From Lignipirellula cremea (lineage in GTDB: Bacteria > Planctomycetota > Planctomycetia > Pirellulales > Pirellulaceae), in contig NZ_CP036433.1 in assembly GCF_007751035.1 (NCBI RefSeq), positions 7,917,001 through 7,981,000 of the forward strand: a stretch of 64,000 nucleotides of DNA, in the 5' to 3' direction. The position numbers and the translations under genes were made by a program. The notes beneath the pieces were generated by a model. That model did no database searches and was not told the origin of the DNA. It saw nothing but the letters and a program-made list of their open reading frames with translations. Shown piece after piece: positions 20,441-28,900 of this stretch (positions within the stretch are counted from its first letter, which is position 1; each line of letters begins with the position of its first letter).

Positions 20441-20761
20441 TTGACGATCGCCGCCGATTCTTCGTCTTCCAATCCTCCGTCGCCCGATCCCCCGGGCGAC
20501 GACCCGCCGGCCAGCCCCTGGTTTGTGTACATGCTGCGCTGCGACGATGATTCTCTGTACACGGGCGTCACTACCGACCTGGAGCGTCGCTGCGGGCAGC
20601 ACAACAAGGGCTCTGCGTCGCGATACACCCGCAGCCGACTGCCGGTGGTGCTGGTCTACCAGGAAGAGCAGGCCGACCGCAGCGCGGCGCTAAAGCGGGA
20701 ACTGCGCATCAAAGCGCTCACCCGGCGCCAGAAAGAATCGCTCATCCGGCCTGCTGAGTAA
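20441..20761 (+). CDS. GIY-YIG nuclease-superfamily protein, YhbQ/UPF0213 type
   Basis: A 106-residue protein with a disordered Ser/Pro-rich N-terminus and a single GIY-YIG domain. FVYMLRCDDDSLYTGVTTDL carries the two motif strands, followed by RRCGQHNKG, the short SRYTRSRLPVVLVY segment and KRELRIKALTRRQK. This is the stand-alone YhbQ-type family, whose DNA substrate is poorly defined. I use TTG at 20441, which has GGAG 7 nt upstream. The frame is open further upstream but there it overlaps the 86-residue gene. Confidence 0.85.
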   Translation: MTIAADSSSSNPPSPDPPGDDPPASPWFVYMLRCDDDSLYTGVTTDLERRCGQHNKGSASRYTRSRLPVVLVYQEEQADRSAALKRELRIKALTRRQKESLIRPAE

Positions 20762-20835
20762 GGTCGGCGACGGAAGAAGAGTCCACCCCGAACGGCACAT
20801 TCGTTTTTCGGGCCGAGAATAGGGCCCGGCCCGAG

Positions 20836-20923
20836 AATGGGGCCAGCCATTAACGATTGACAGGGCAATACGATTTGCTTTAGCAAAACCCGGCAATCCC
20901 GGAAGATTCTGGGTGGCCCCATT
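20836..20923 (+). repeat. 88-bp terminal-inverted-repeat element, copy A
   Basis: First of three near-identical 88-bp copies in the same orientation (others at 23260-23347 and 23742-23829). The ends are AATGGGGCCAGCCA and TGGGTGGCCCCATT, inverted repeats matching at 13 of 14 positions. The interior contains a small hairpin TTTGC-TTTA-GCAAA. No coding capacity. It looks like a MITE or REP-type unit. Confidence 0.9.
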
Positions 20924-20957
20924 TGACCCCCCATTTGCCCCCCACTTGACCCCTCGT

Positions 20958-21854
20958 TTAATCACACCCCCAAGTTTGCGCAGACTCCGAACTTGACCAA
21001 TCTCGAACCAAGACATGGGGAAGGATCGATAACAAACACTTGCTCTCCTTCGACATTGATACATTATCCAATTCTATTTGCAAGGGTCCCGCAGACCTAG
21101 CTATATCATAGAGGGCTGGGAAACTATTGTCTGTAACAGAACTACCTTGAAGTCGGATGCGGCGAATTGATGGTGTTAGGTGCTTCGCTGCTGAAATTAT
21201 ATCGGCATCCGAGGAGAAGTTCGCGGCGACGGCGTCAACAAAGTGCGACTGTTGGTGCGGCAAAAGAAAAAACATAAGCTTGTCGCCATAAATTCCGTCA
21301 TCTTCCAAATATGACAATTCCCTTGGAAGCAGCGAGAAGGGTCTGTGATTGCCGAAATAGCCCGGGCACGTCTCACTCCAGTCGCAGCGGTCCAGCAAAC
21401 GACGTTGACTGAGTCGAATTAAAACATGAGGCGACTTCCAAGAAAACTCCCATAGTCCCTCTTCGCTAACATTGGTGCAGTCGAGGATGAGCAACTGAAG
21501 ATTTTTCAACGCCGTCAATTGAAGTAATTGTTTGTCAGTGAAAGATTCGCCGCCCACGGCAAGTACTTTCACTTCCGTCGCGTCCTCAAATATTGGCATA
21601 TATGAGGAGACTTCATCGCAATCAGATAAATCAATAACCCGCACTTGCCAGTCCATCGCCTCGGGTGACACATCACTTCCGAGAAGGTGGTTCGCACTGT
21701 AGCCGCCTAGATCCCGGAGTCGCGACTCTAGCCGTTTCGACTGTAACCTGGGGGCAACATATCGCGTCTGGAATAATCCAAGTGAAACACATGCAGCAGT
21801 ACACACTAACAATAGACCACGCACTGAAATCCTAGTTGGAATCCGGTAACGCAC
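20958..21854 (-). CDS. membrane-anchored leucine-rich-repeat protein
   Basis: A 298-residue protein from GTG 21854, directly preceded by an in-frame TGA, so it cannot be longer. Residues 10-28 form an N-terminal membrane anchor (VRGLLLVCTAACVSLGLF). Several degenerate leucine-rich repeats follow, for example LTALKNLQLLILDCTNVSEEG, written here over 21 positions at about residues 113-133. Base composition is clearly more AT-rich than flanking genes, which suggests transfer or relaxed selection. An ISAs1 element is inserted 13 bp upstream of its start codon. Function unknown. Confidence 0.65.
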   Translation of the reverse strand: MRYRIPTRISVRGLLLVCTAACVSLGLFQTRYVAPRLQSKRLESRLRDLGGYSANHLLGSDVSPEAMDWQVRVIDLSDCDEVSSYMPIFEDATEVKVLAVGGESFTDKQLLQLTALKNLQLLILDCTNVSEEGLWEFSWKSPHVLIRLSQRRLLDRCDWSETCPGYFGNHRPFSLLPRELSYLEDDGIYGDKLMFFLLPHQQSHFVDAVAANFSSDADIISAAKHLTPSIRRIRLQGSSVTDNSFPALYDIARSAGPLQIELDNVSMSKESKCLLSILPHVLVRDWSSSESAQTWGCD

Positions 21855-21857
21855 TCA

Positions 21858-21864
21858 CTCCTCC
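21858..21864 (-). promoter_or_regulatory. ribosome binding site inside an IS target duplication
   Basis: On the minus strand the target-site duplication reads ATGGGAGGAG, ending 3 nt before the GTG start of the leucine-rich-repeat gene. GGAGGAG was therefore preserved next to the gene although the IS separated it from everything further upstream. Confidence 0.6.
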
Positions 21865-21867
21865 CAT

Positions 21868-23157
21868 CACGGCAAACGCGCACTCTGCGGGACCTGGGCT
21901 GTTTGGGGGACGGGGCGCGCTGACCGGGGTTTTCTGCACAATTGACTGCTTGGGAGAATGGCGTTTCAGCATCTTCAACTGGCGATCATGATGACAGAAA
22001 TTCAGTTCGATAATGTCGACTCGATCCTGACAAGTTTCGGCGAACTCACCGACCCCCGTTCGCATATCAACAGGCTCCATCTCTTCGGCGATCTGCTGGT
22101 CATTTCTATCATGGCAGTCATCGCCGGAGCCGATGGACCGCAGGCGATCGGAATCTGGGCGGAGCACCATCAAACCTGGTTGAAAAAACACCTGGTGTTG
22201 CCCCATGGCGTCCCCTCGCACGACACGCTCGGACGCTTGCTGGGCGCGCTCAAACCGGCTGCCTTTCAGAAGTGTTTTGAAGCCTGGATTCGGTCGATCG
22301 CGCCGCTGGATAAAGAGACCGACTTGAATCAAATTGCGATCGACGGAAAGGTTCTCAGGCGAAGCCATGATCGTAAGCGCAAACTCGGACCGCTGTGGCT
22401 GGTCAGCGCCTGGTCGGTCGACCGTTCGCTCAGTCTGGGACAGCTGGCGACGGACGAAAAATCGAACGAAATCACGGCGATTCCCGAGCTTTTGGAGAGT
22501 ATCGAGGTCCAGGGAGCCGTGGTCACCATCGACGCCGCCGGGTGTCAACGCGAGATCGCCAGGAAGATCATCGACGGCCACGGCGACTACCTTCTGGCGC
22601 TCAAGAGGAATCAAGGAAAACTTTACGAAGCGGTGACAGACTACATCCTCCTGCACATGGAAAACGACTTCGCAGATATCCGGGCAAGACGCTTCACGGA
22701 AACGCTCCACGGCCACGGACGCGTCGACGAAATCACCTACTATCAGATGCCTGTTCCGAAGGATCTGGTGAACCGGGAAAAGTGGCCGGGATTGAAAACG
22801 ATTGGCGTCGCGATTCGGCAAAGCGAGAGCGGTTCGAAGACTTCGAGTGATGCTCGCTTCTACATCGGCTCGATCGCCCTGGGGGTCAAGAAATTCGCCC
22901 GTTATGTGCGTGGCCATTGGGCGATCGAGAATACGCTTCACTGGTGCTTGGATGTGACGTTTCGTGAGGACGAAAATCGGGTGCGTGAGCGGACGACCGC
23001 GGACAATCTGGCGTGGCTGAAACGCTTCGCCCTGAGCATGCTCAAGCAGCAAGATGACAAGTACAGCATCGCCATGCGTCGCCGCGTCGCCGGCTGGGAC
23101 CTCGACTACCTCGCCAAAATCCTCGGAATTCCCGTACTATAGTGTGCGTTTGCCGTG
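21868..23157 (+). mobile_element. ISAs1-family insertion sequence, copy 1 (1290 bp)
   Basis: Bounded by inverted ends CACGGCAAACGCGCACT (left) and the complement of CACGGCAAACGCACACT (right). It is flanked by a perfect 10-bp target duplication CTCCTCCCAT at 21858-21867 and 23158-23167. It contains one transposase gene. A second copy of identical length is at 45282-46571 in the opposite orientation. Confidence 0.97.
21958..23142 (+). CDS. ISAs1-family DDE transposase, copy 1
   Basis: A 394-residue transposase of the ISAs1 (H-repeat-associated) family. Its N-terminal DUF-type region has the family pattern DPRSHINRLHLFGDLL and GIWAEHHQTWL. DDE residues are visible as Asp129 in IAIDGKVL, Asp192 in VVTIDAAGCQ, and Glu324 in GHWAIENTLHW. 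The gene is complete and intact. It ends 15 bp before the right IS end. Start at ATG 21958 is just after GGGAGA; an internal ATG pair at 21988 is an alternative. Confidence 0.96.
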   Translation: MAFQHLQLAIMMTEIQFDNVDSILTSFGELTDPRSHINRLHLFGDLLVISIMAVIAGADGPQAIGIWAEHHQTWLKKHLVLPHGVPSHDTLGRLLGALKPAAFQKCFEAWIRSIAPLDKETDLNQIAIDGKVLRRSHDRKRKLGPLWLVSAWSVDRSLSLGQLATDEKSNEITAIPELLESIEVQGAVVTIDAAGCQREIARKIIDGHGDYLLALKRNQGKLYEAVTDYILLHMENDFADIRARRFTETLHGHGRVDEITYYQMPVPKDLVNREKWPGLKTIGVAIRQSESGSKTSSDARFYIGSIALGVKKFARYVRGHWAIENTLHWCLDVTFREDENRVRERTTADNLAWLKRFALSMLKQQDDKYSIAMRRRVAGWDLDYLAKILGIPVL

Positions 23158-23259
23158 CTCCTCCCATCTGGGCATTCCCATCCGGCGCTGTGATGACGTA
23201 ATACAATCCTTTTTGTTTAGCGTTAAAACGCTCCGCAATGGTATTGTAACGCGGGCCAG

Positions 23260-23347
23260 AATGGGGCCACCCATTAACCATTGACAGGGCAATACGATTT
23301 GCTTTGGCAAAACCCGCCAATCCCGGAAGATTTTGGGTGGCTCCATT
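23260..23347 (+). repeat. 88-bp terminal-inverted-repeat element, copy B
   Basis: Same 88-bp unit as copy A, with AATGGGGCCACCCA at the left and TGGGTGGCTCCATT at the right. The left end is the perfect consensus and the right end has one change. It lies 102 bp past IS copy 1. Confidence 0.9.
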
Positions 23348-23433
23348 TGACGGTACTGCCGCACCGTCGTGCAATTTGGGGTGAAGGTCCGTTCGATAGT
23401 ACGATCTACCACCCAGACGTATTGAGGTAACAC

Positions 23434-23664
23434 ATGATTCGCAAAGAAGACATCCCTGAAATTGCGATATGCCATATTTGCGGAGAACCTATGCAGACTG
23501 TAGATGTTGCTGCCTTAGCCAGGTCTCTAGGTTATAAAGTTCAAAGCGGTTCGTATTCTGTTGAATGTTGCGGGTATGAGCTGACCGTAGACGACCCTGT
23601 CCAAGGAACCCAGATTGTGGATATCCTCTTGGCATACCGCGATTTGAAGCGGGACAGCAAATAA
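23434..23664 (+). CDS. small putative metal-binding protein
   Basis: A 76-residue protein starting at ATG 23434 with TGAGG 7 nt upstream. It has one clear CxxC (ICHICGEP, residues 13-16) and a later paired cysteine CCGYE near 46-47, which together could hold a zinc ion. Composition is AT-richer than the surrounding genome, as for other genes of this island. Between two copies of the 88-bp repeat. I do not recognise a family; it may be cargo or a resident small protein. Confidence 0.55.
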   Translation: MIRKEDIPEIAICHICGEPMQTVDVAALARSLGYKVQSGSYSVECCGYELTVDDPVQGTQIVDILLAYRDLKRDSK

Positions 23665-23741
23665 AGGGCGTTAAAAAGGGTAATCTTTCACGGATCGGCG
23701 AAACGTTAAAAAGTGCCATCCAGACTTCAACCCGGGGCCAG

Positions 23742-23829
23742 AATGGGGCCAGCCATTAACGATTGACAGGGCAATACGATTTGCTTTAGCAAAACCCGCC
23801 AATCCCGGAAGATTTTGGGTGGCCCCATT
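23742..23829 (+). repeat. 88-bp terminal-inverted-repeat element, copy C
   Basis: Third copy of the 88-bp unit, differing from copy A by only two internal bases. Ends AATGGGGCCAGCCA and TGGGTGGCCCCATT. It lies between the small protein gene and the 3' end of the truncated leucine-rich-repeat gene. Confidence 0.9.
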
Positions 23830-23872
23830 TGACCCTTGTTTCCAATACCAGCCCGATTGCACCCACTATGGA

Positions 23873-24550
23873 CTATGGGGAAACATAATAGTATCTGTCT
23901 TGCAAGTGCTTCTTCACGGCAGCAGAAAGAGTCAATCCACGAAGTGAGAGAATTTCGAGAGATTTGATTTGAGGGCACTTCTGCAGTGCTGCATCTGTCA
24001 CCTTGGTGTGCGAAATATCTAGCCATTCCACAGAAACAGTAACCGCCAAGGACATCAGCCCCGCACTATCTAGATTCGTGTTTCTCATCTCAAGATGCTC
24101 CAGTATCGGCGATTTTTCATTTTTCCAGTCCGCAAATCCACTTCCGTTTATGGCGGTGTCTGAGAGATCCAGCTCTTTCATTCTGGAAAGCGTTGCACAC
24201 GCAGACAGTGTCAAATCCGTAATGCTAGTCCTGGGGAGTTTCACGACTTTTAGCGAAGTGTTTTTTAAAAATGCCATTGCCTGTTTGTCGGCAAAGAGGC
24301 TCCCTTCCAATCTTAGCCATTGCAAACTATCGAACTTGTCAAACGTGCATGAAATCTCTTCGCTGCATTGGATATCCGCCAGGGAAATCATGCGAAGCTG
24401 CCCCAAATTTGAGATTACGTCGAACTCTTCCCGAGTAAGTGAAGTTTGGCGAATGACAAGACGTGTCAGTTTCAAGTGCCCTCGAAACTCGGCAAAATCT
24501 CCTTCCTTCCATTTGCATTTCCATAGAGTCAACAGGGCAAATGGGGCCAC
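23873..24550 (-). CDS. leucine-rich-repeat protein, probably truncated at its 5' end
   Basis: The open frame gives 225 residues containing at least six leucine-rich repeats (for example LEHLEMRNTNLDSAGLMSL and VEWLDISHTKVTDAALQKC). These resemble the other two such genes here. Unlike them it has no N-terminal membrane anchor. Its first codons (GTG at 24550) lie inside the inverted-repeat end of a mobile-looking element at 24540-24878, so the natural 5' part was probably cut off. Composition is AT-rich relative to neighbours. Likely a decaying gene. Confidence 0.55.
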   Translation of the reverse strand: MAPFALLTLWKCKWKEGDFAEFRGHLKLTRLVIRQTSLTREEFDVISNLGQLRMISLADIQCSEEISCTFDKFDSLQWLRLEGSLFADKQAMAFLKNTSLKVVKLPRTSITDLTLSACATLSRMKELDLSDTAINGSGFADWKNEKSPILEHLEMRNTNLDSAGLMSLAVTVSVEWLDISHTKVTDAALQKCPQIKSLEILSLRGLTLSAAVKKHLQDRYYYVSP

Positions 24551-24878
24551 CCATACTTTAGCAGGGCGGGTGGCGGCGGGCCATGCAAATCTTGCCGCGA
24601 TAGAAGGCGGTCTTCGCTCGGCCGGGAGGAGCAGGGCTTATCGCAGCATTCCTCGGCGGAAAGACCAGAAAGGGCAGGCGTTAGCTGGGAAATCCGCAGG
24701 CTTGCGGCGCGGCGGATGGCGTCGCCTGGGAGAATCGGCTGGGCGAAAACGAAAAACGACCTGCGCCGATTTGCTGCAGGTCGTTCGCTCGAAGTGAAAC
24801 GCGAGAGACAGGAATCGAACACGAGAGAAGGGCGCCTTCCATTGGTTGGTCCGCACTCGTAAAGTCTGGGTGGCCCCA
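24540..24878. mobile_element. 339-bp element sharing the 88-bp repeat's ends
   Basis: Begins AATGGGGCCACCCA (24540-24553) and ends TGGGTGGCCCCA (24867-24878), the same inverted termini as the 88-bp copies but with a different 310-bp interior. The interior has no convincing gene and carries a terminator-like hairpin on the minus strand. It replaces the 5' end of the adjacent leucine-rich-repeat gene. Interpretation as a mobile or rearranged unit is inferred. Confidence 0.6.
24745..24785 (-). terminator. rho-independent-type terminator, minus strand
   Basis: On the minus strand AACGACCTGC and GCAGGTCGTT form a 10-bp stem around an 11-nt loop, followed by TTTCGTTTTC. No gene that would need it is visible just upstream on that strand, so it may be a relic. 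Confidence 0.6.
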
Positions 24879-24920
24879 CTTCTCCTTCCGCGTCATTCGG
24901 GCCAGCCCCTTCAGTCCCCC

Positions 24921-24998
24921 GCGACCGAACTCGCCAGAGTCTCGACGGCTCTTCTCTCGGCCAGAATCTTCCCTCCAAAGTCTGGCGACTTCGGCTAC
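24921..24998. repeat. REP-like hairpin, second family member
   Basis: Left arm CCGAACTCGCCAGAGT pairs with AAGTCTGGCGACTTCGG near the right end. Core TCGCCAGA and TCTGGCGA match the elements at 11770 and 42117, while the flanking stem bases differ in a compensated way. It lies about 290 bp upstream of the act operon. Confidence 0.65.
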
Positions 24999-25286
24999 AT
25001 TTTGCCCACACTGACAATGTTGTCGCGTCTCGAACGTTTGACAACGGCGGCCTGTTATGCGAGGAAATCAGGCAGGGGCGCCTGCCAGGACGGCACTTTC
25101 CCCCCGCCAAGGCGTTATCTGGCCCTAACCTGCGGTTGATTGTCGCGGGGTGGTGATCTTTTTTCGTCCGGTATGTAACTTGCTTCAGGAGTTGCTTGAA
25201 AACGAACGCTTGAAAGCGATTTTCTCGTCGACAACGGTGAGGCTCCTGCCTCCCGGCTGTTCGATCGACCCGTTTGGAAGGCCCGC
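24999..25286. other. leader region of the act-cox operon
   Basis: No convincing gene. It ends with GGAAGG 6 nt before the actA ATG. A short CGCTT-GA-AAGCG stem followed by ATTTT lies near 25208-25223. No promoter good enough to name was found. Confidence 0.4.
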
Positions 25287-25946
25287 ATGCCGCAGATTTT
25301 CCATCCCAGCATGAACACGGTGGCTCGTGTGAGCATCTTTGGCGCGGCGTTCGTCGTCGCCGGGGCGCTCGGCTTGTTGATGCTGATTGTGCGCTCCCCC
25401 TATGTGACCGAAGTCGGCGTCGTGCGCGATCAGCCGGCTCCTTTCAGTCACAAGCACCATGTAGGCGACATCGGCCTGGATTGCCGATACTGCCACACGG
25501 CCGCCGAGGACTCTTCCTTTGCCGGGGTGCCGCCGACCAAAACGTGCATGAACTGCCACTCGCAGTTGTTCACCGACAGCGTCCTGCTGGAGCCGGTCCG
25601 CGAGAGCTTTCGCACCGGCGAGCCGCTGGCCTGGACCCGCGTGCACGACCTGCCCGACTTCGCCTACTTTGATCACAGCATCCATCTGCACAAAGGCGTC
25701 GCCTGCGTTACGTGCCATGGCCCCGTGAATGAAATGCCCCTGATGTGGCGGGAGAACACGCTCCACATGCAGTGGTGCCTGGACTGCCATCGCCACCCTG
25801 AAGATTTTGTCGGCCTGCGAGAAGAGGTCTTCAGTCCGCTGGCCGAACCGCTGGCGGTCCGCACAGGCGATATCGACGCGGCCCACGATTTACTCGAGAC
25901 GTACATGATCAAAAGCAAAACCAGTTGTTCTACCTGCCACCGGTGA
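25287..25946 (+). CDS. actA: Alternative Complex III subunit ActA, pentaheme cytochrome c
   Basis: A 219-residue periplasmic cytochrome tethered by one N-terminal helix (about residues 12-36). Five CxxCH heme sites are visible in order: CRYCH, CMNCH, CVTCH, CLDCH and CSTCH, the last at the very C-terminus. Five hemes are typical of ActA. It passes electrons from the iron-sulfur subunit ActB toward the monoheme ActE and the oxidase. GGAAGG precedes the ATG. First gene of a thirteen-kilobase operon with very short spacing. Confidence 0.93.
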   Translation: MPQIFHPSMNTVARVSIFGAAFVVAGALGLLMLIVRSPYVTEVGVVRDQPAPFSHKHHVGDIGLDCRYCHTAAEDSSFAGVPPTKTCMNCHSQLFTDSVLLEPVRESFRTGEPLAWTRVHDLPDFAYFDHSIHLHKGVACVTCHGPVNEMPLMWRENTLHMQWCLDCHRHPEDFVGLREEVFSPLAEPLAVRTGDIDAAHDLLETYMIKSKTSCSTCHR

Positions 25947-25950
25947 AACT

Positions 25951-28900
25951 ATGCCCAGGAAAGACGCCTCCGCCCTGCAAGCCTTGCGCGACCGCATGTC
26001 GTCGCAACCCGGCCGCAGTTACTGGCGGAGCTTGGAAGAGCTGGCCGGCAGCGACGACTTCCAGCAGTACCTGCGTGAGAACTTCCCGCCGAGTCCGCCG
26101 CCGTTAGACGGAACCAGTCGCCGGGAGTTCCTCTCCCTGATTGGAGCCTCGCTGGCCCTGGCGGGGCTGACCGGCTGCAGCCGCCAGCCGCCGGAAAAGA
26201 TCGTCCCGTATGTGCGCCAGCCCGAGCTGATCGTACCCGGCAAATCACTGTACTTCGCCACCGCCATGACCCAGGGCGGCGTCGCCACCGGCCTGCTGGT
26301 CGAAAGCCAGATGGGTCGTCCCACCAAGATCGAAGGGAATCCGCGACACCCGAGCGTGCCGGCCATTTACTGGAAAGGGGACGACCAGACGGCGCCCGGC
26401 GTCAGCGATACGTTCGCCCAGGCGTCGCTGCTCACGCTGTACGATCCCGATCGCTCGCAAACGGTCATCAACGCCGGCGAAATCAGCACCTGGGACGCGT
26501 TCCTGACGGCGTTGCGGCCGGCGCTGGAATCGCAACAGTCTTCCGGCGGCAAAGGGCTGCAGATCCTCAGCGAAACGATCTCGTCCCCCACGCTGCTGGC
26601 CCAGAAGGAAGCGCTGCTGGAACTTTTCCCGGAAGCGAAGTGGCGCCAGTACGAACCCGTCAATCGCGACCAGGAACAGGCCGGGGCGATGCTGGCCTTT
26701 GGTTCCGATGCGGCCGTCCATTACGACCTGGAACCGGCCGACGTCATCCTGGCTCTCGACGCCGACTTTTTAATCACCGGTCCCGATCATCTGCGCCATG
26801 CCCAGGCGTTCGCCCGTCGCCGCGATGTGAACACCGAGTCGGTCGCATCGACGACCATGAATCGGCTGTATGCGCTGGAAAGTACGCCCACGCTGACCGG
26901 CGCCAAAGCCGATCATCGTCTGCCGCTGCTGCCGGAACAGATCGAGCAGTTCACCCTCGCCCTGGCCGAGCGACTGGGCGTGAAGCTGCCGGAACTGGCC
27001 AGCCCGCCCAATGCCGGCGCCTTGCCGGAGACGGCGCAGAAATGGCTGGAAGCGATCGCCGCCGACCTGCAGAACGGGCAGCGACCGGCCGGCCGGGCCA
27101 GCCTGATTCTGGCCGGGCCGAGCGTTTCCCCGCAGTCACACGCGCTCATCCATGCAATGAACGCCCAGCTGGGGAATGTCGGTAAAACGGTCCGCTATAC
27201 GGAACCGCTGCTGCCCAACGCGGCGCCGCAACAGGAATCACTGCGCGAGCTGGTCGCCGATCTGCAGGCCGGCCAGGTCAAGCTGCTTTGTATCCTGGGC
27301 GGCAACCCGGTTTACTCATCTCCTGCCGATCTGGATTTTGCGGCCGCGATGGAGCAGGCTCCCTTCCGCGTGCGGCTGGGCGTTTACGAAGATGAAACGT
27401 CGGTTCGCTGCCACTGGCATCTGCCCGAGGCGCACTTCCTGGAAACCTGGAGCGACGCCCGCGGCGCCGACGGCACGGCGTCGATCGTGCAGCCGCTGAT
27501 TGCCCCGCTGTACCGCGGACGTTCCGTGCATGAGTTGCTGGGCACGCTCACCGAGCAACCGGGCCGGTCGTCGTACGATCATGTGAAGGCATACTGGAAG
27601 AGCCAGTTTGAAGAAAATCCGGGCCTGGGAATTTCTTTCGAAGATTTCTGGCAGACCGCTTTGCATGAAGGCGTCATTCCCGATACGGCCTTGCCGGAGA
27701 AGACCGTCGCCCTCGACCTGGCCGCCCATTACCAGGAAGCGGCCGGCACAGGGCAGGGCAGTGAGAACACAGACGGACGTGCCAACCAGGTGACGGTCGT
27801 TTTCCGTCCGGATCCGACGGTCTACGACGGACGCTACGCAAACAACGGCTGGCTGCAGGAGTGCCCCAAGCCGTTCTCCAAACTGACCTGGGACAACGCG
27901 GCCTATCTCAGCCCGGCGATGGCAGAGCGACTGCAGCTGAAAAGTCGCGACCTGGTCGAACTGTCGCACGACGGCAAAAAACTCAAGGCTCCGGTCTGGG
28001 TCCTGCCGGGCCATCCCGACCATTCGGTCACGCTGCACTGGGGCTACGGCCGCAGCAGGGCAGGGCGGGTCGGCAACGGCGCCGGCTTCAATGCGTACGC
28101 TCTGCAGAACAGCCTGTCGCCCTGGCGCCAGGCAGGCGTCACCATCAGGGCGACCGGCGAGCAGTTCCCGCTGTCGGCGACGCAGCATCATCACCTGATG
28201 GAAGGCCGCGATATCGTCCGCACCGGCGAGCTGGAAGAATTGCATCACGACCCGGACCATCTCCCGTTCATGCATGTGCACGAACACCCCGAGGCAACCT
28301 CGCTCTTTCCGGCCGACGCCCATTCCTACGACGACGAAAAATACAAATGGGCCATGACGATCGACCTCAACGGCTGCACCGGCTGCAATGCGTGCGTGGT
28401 CGCCTGCCAGGCCGAGAATAACATTCCCGTCGTCGGCAAGGACCAGGTCGCCCGCGGCCGGGAGATGCACTGGATCCGCGTCGACTCGTATTACGAAGGC
28501 GAGCCGGAAAACCCCCGCACAGTGCATCAGCCGGTCCCCTGCATGCATTGCGAGAACGCCCCCTGCGAGCTGGTGTGTCCCGTGGGGGCGACCGTCCACA
28601 GCGACGAAGGCCTCAACGACATGGTCTACAACCGCTGCGTCGGCACGCGTTACTGCTCGAACAACTGCCCCTATAAAGTGCGGCGATTCAACTTCCTGCA
28701 GTATGCCGACCTGGAAACGCCCAGCCTGAAACTGCTGAACAATCCCGAGGTCACGGTGCGCAACCGGGGCGTCATGGAGAAGTGCACCTACTGCGTGCAG
28801 CGGATCAGCAGCTCGCGAATTTCTGCGGAGAAACTGGGCCGCTCGATCTTTGACGGCGAACTGGCGACCGCCTGCCAGGCCGCCTGTCCGGCCCAGGCGA

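Noticed and set aside
21832-23052. 406-residue minus-strand frame across IS copy 1 (and its 401-residue equivalent in copy 2)
   Set aside because: Fully antisense to the DDE transposase, with no recognisable domain. Its presence in both copies only reflects copy identity.
20836-23829. CRISPR array
   Set aside because: Only three repeats of 88 bp, with spacings of hundreds to thousands of bp containing genes and an IS; no cas genes.
24780-24840. tRNA-like T-loop sequence GTTCGATTCC on the minus strand
   Set aside because: The flanking bases do not form a T stem, and no anticodon or acceptor arm could be folded around it.
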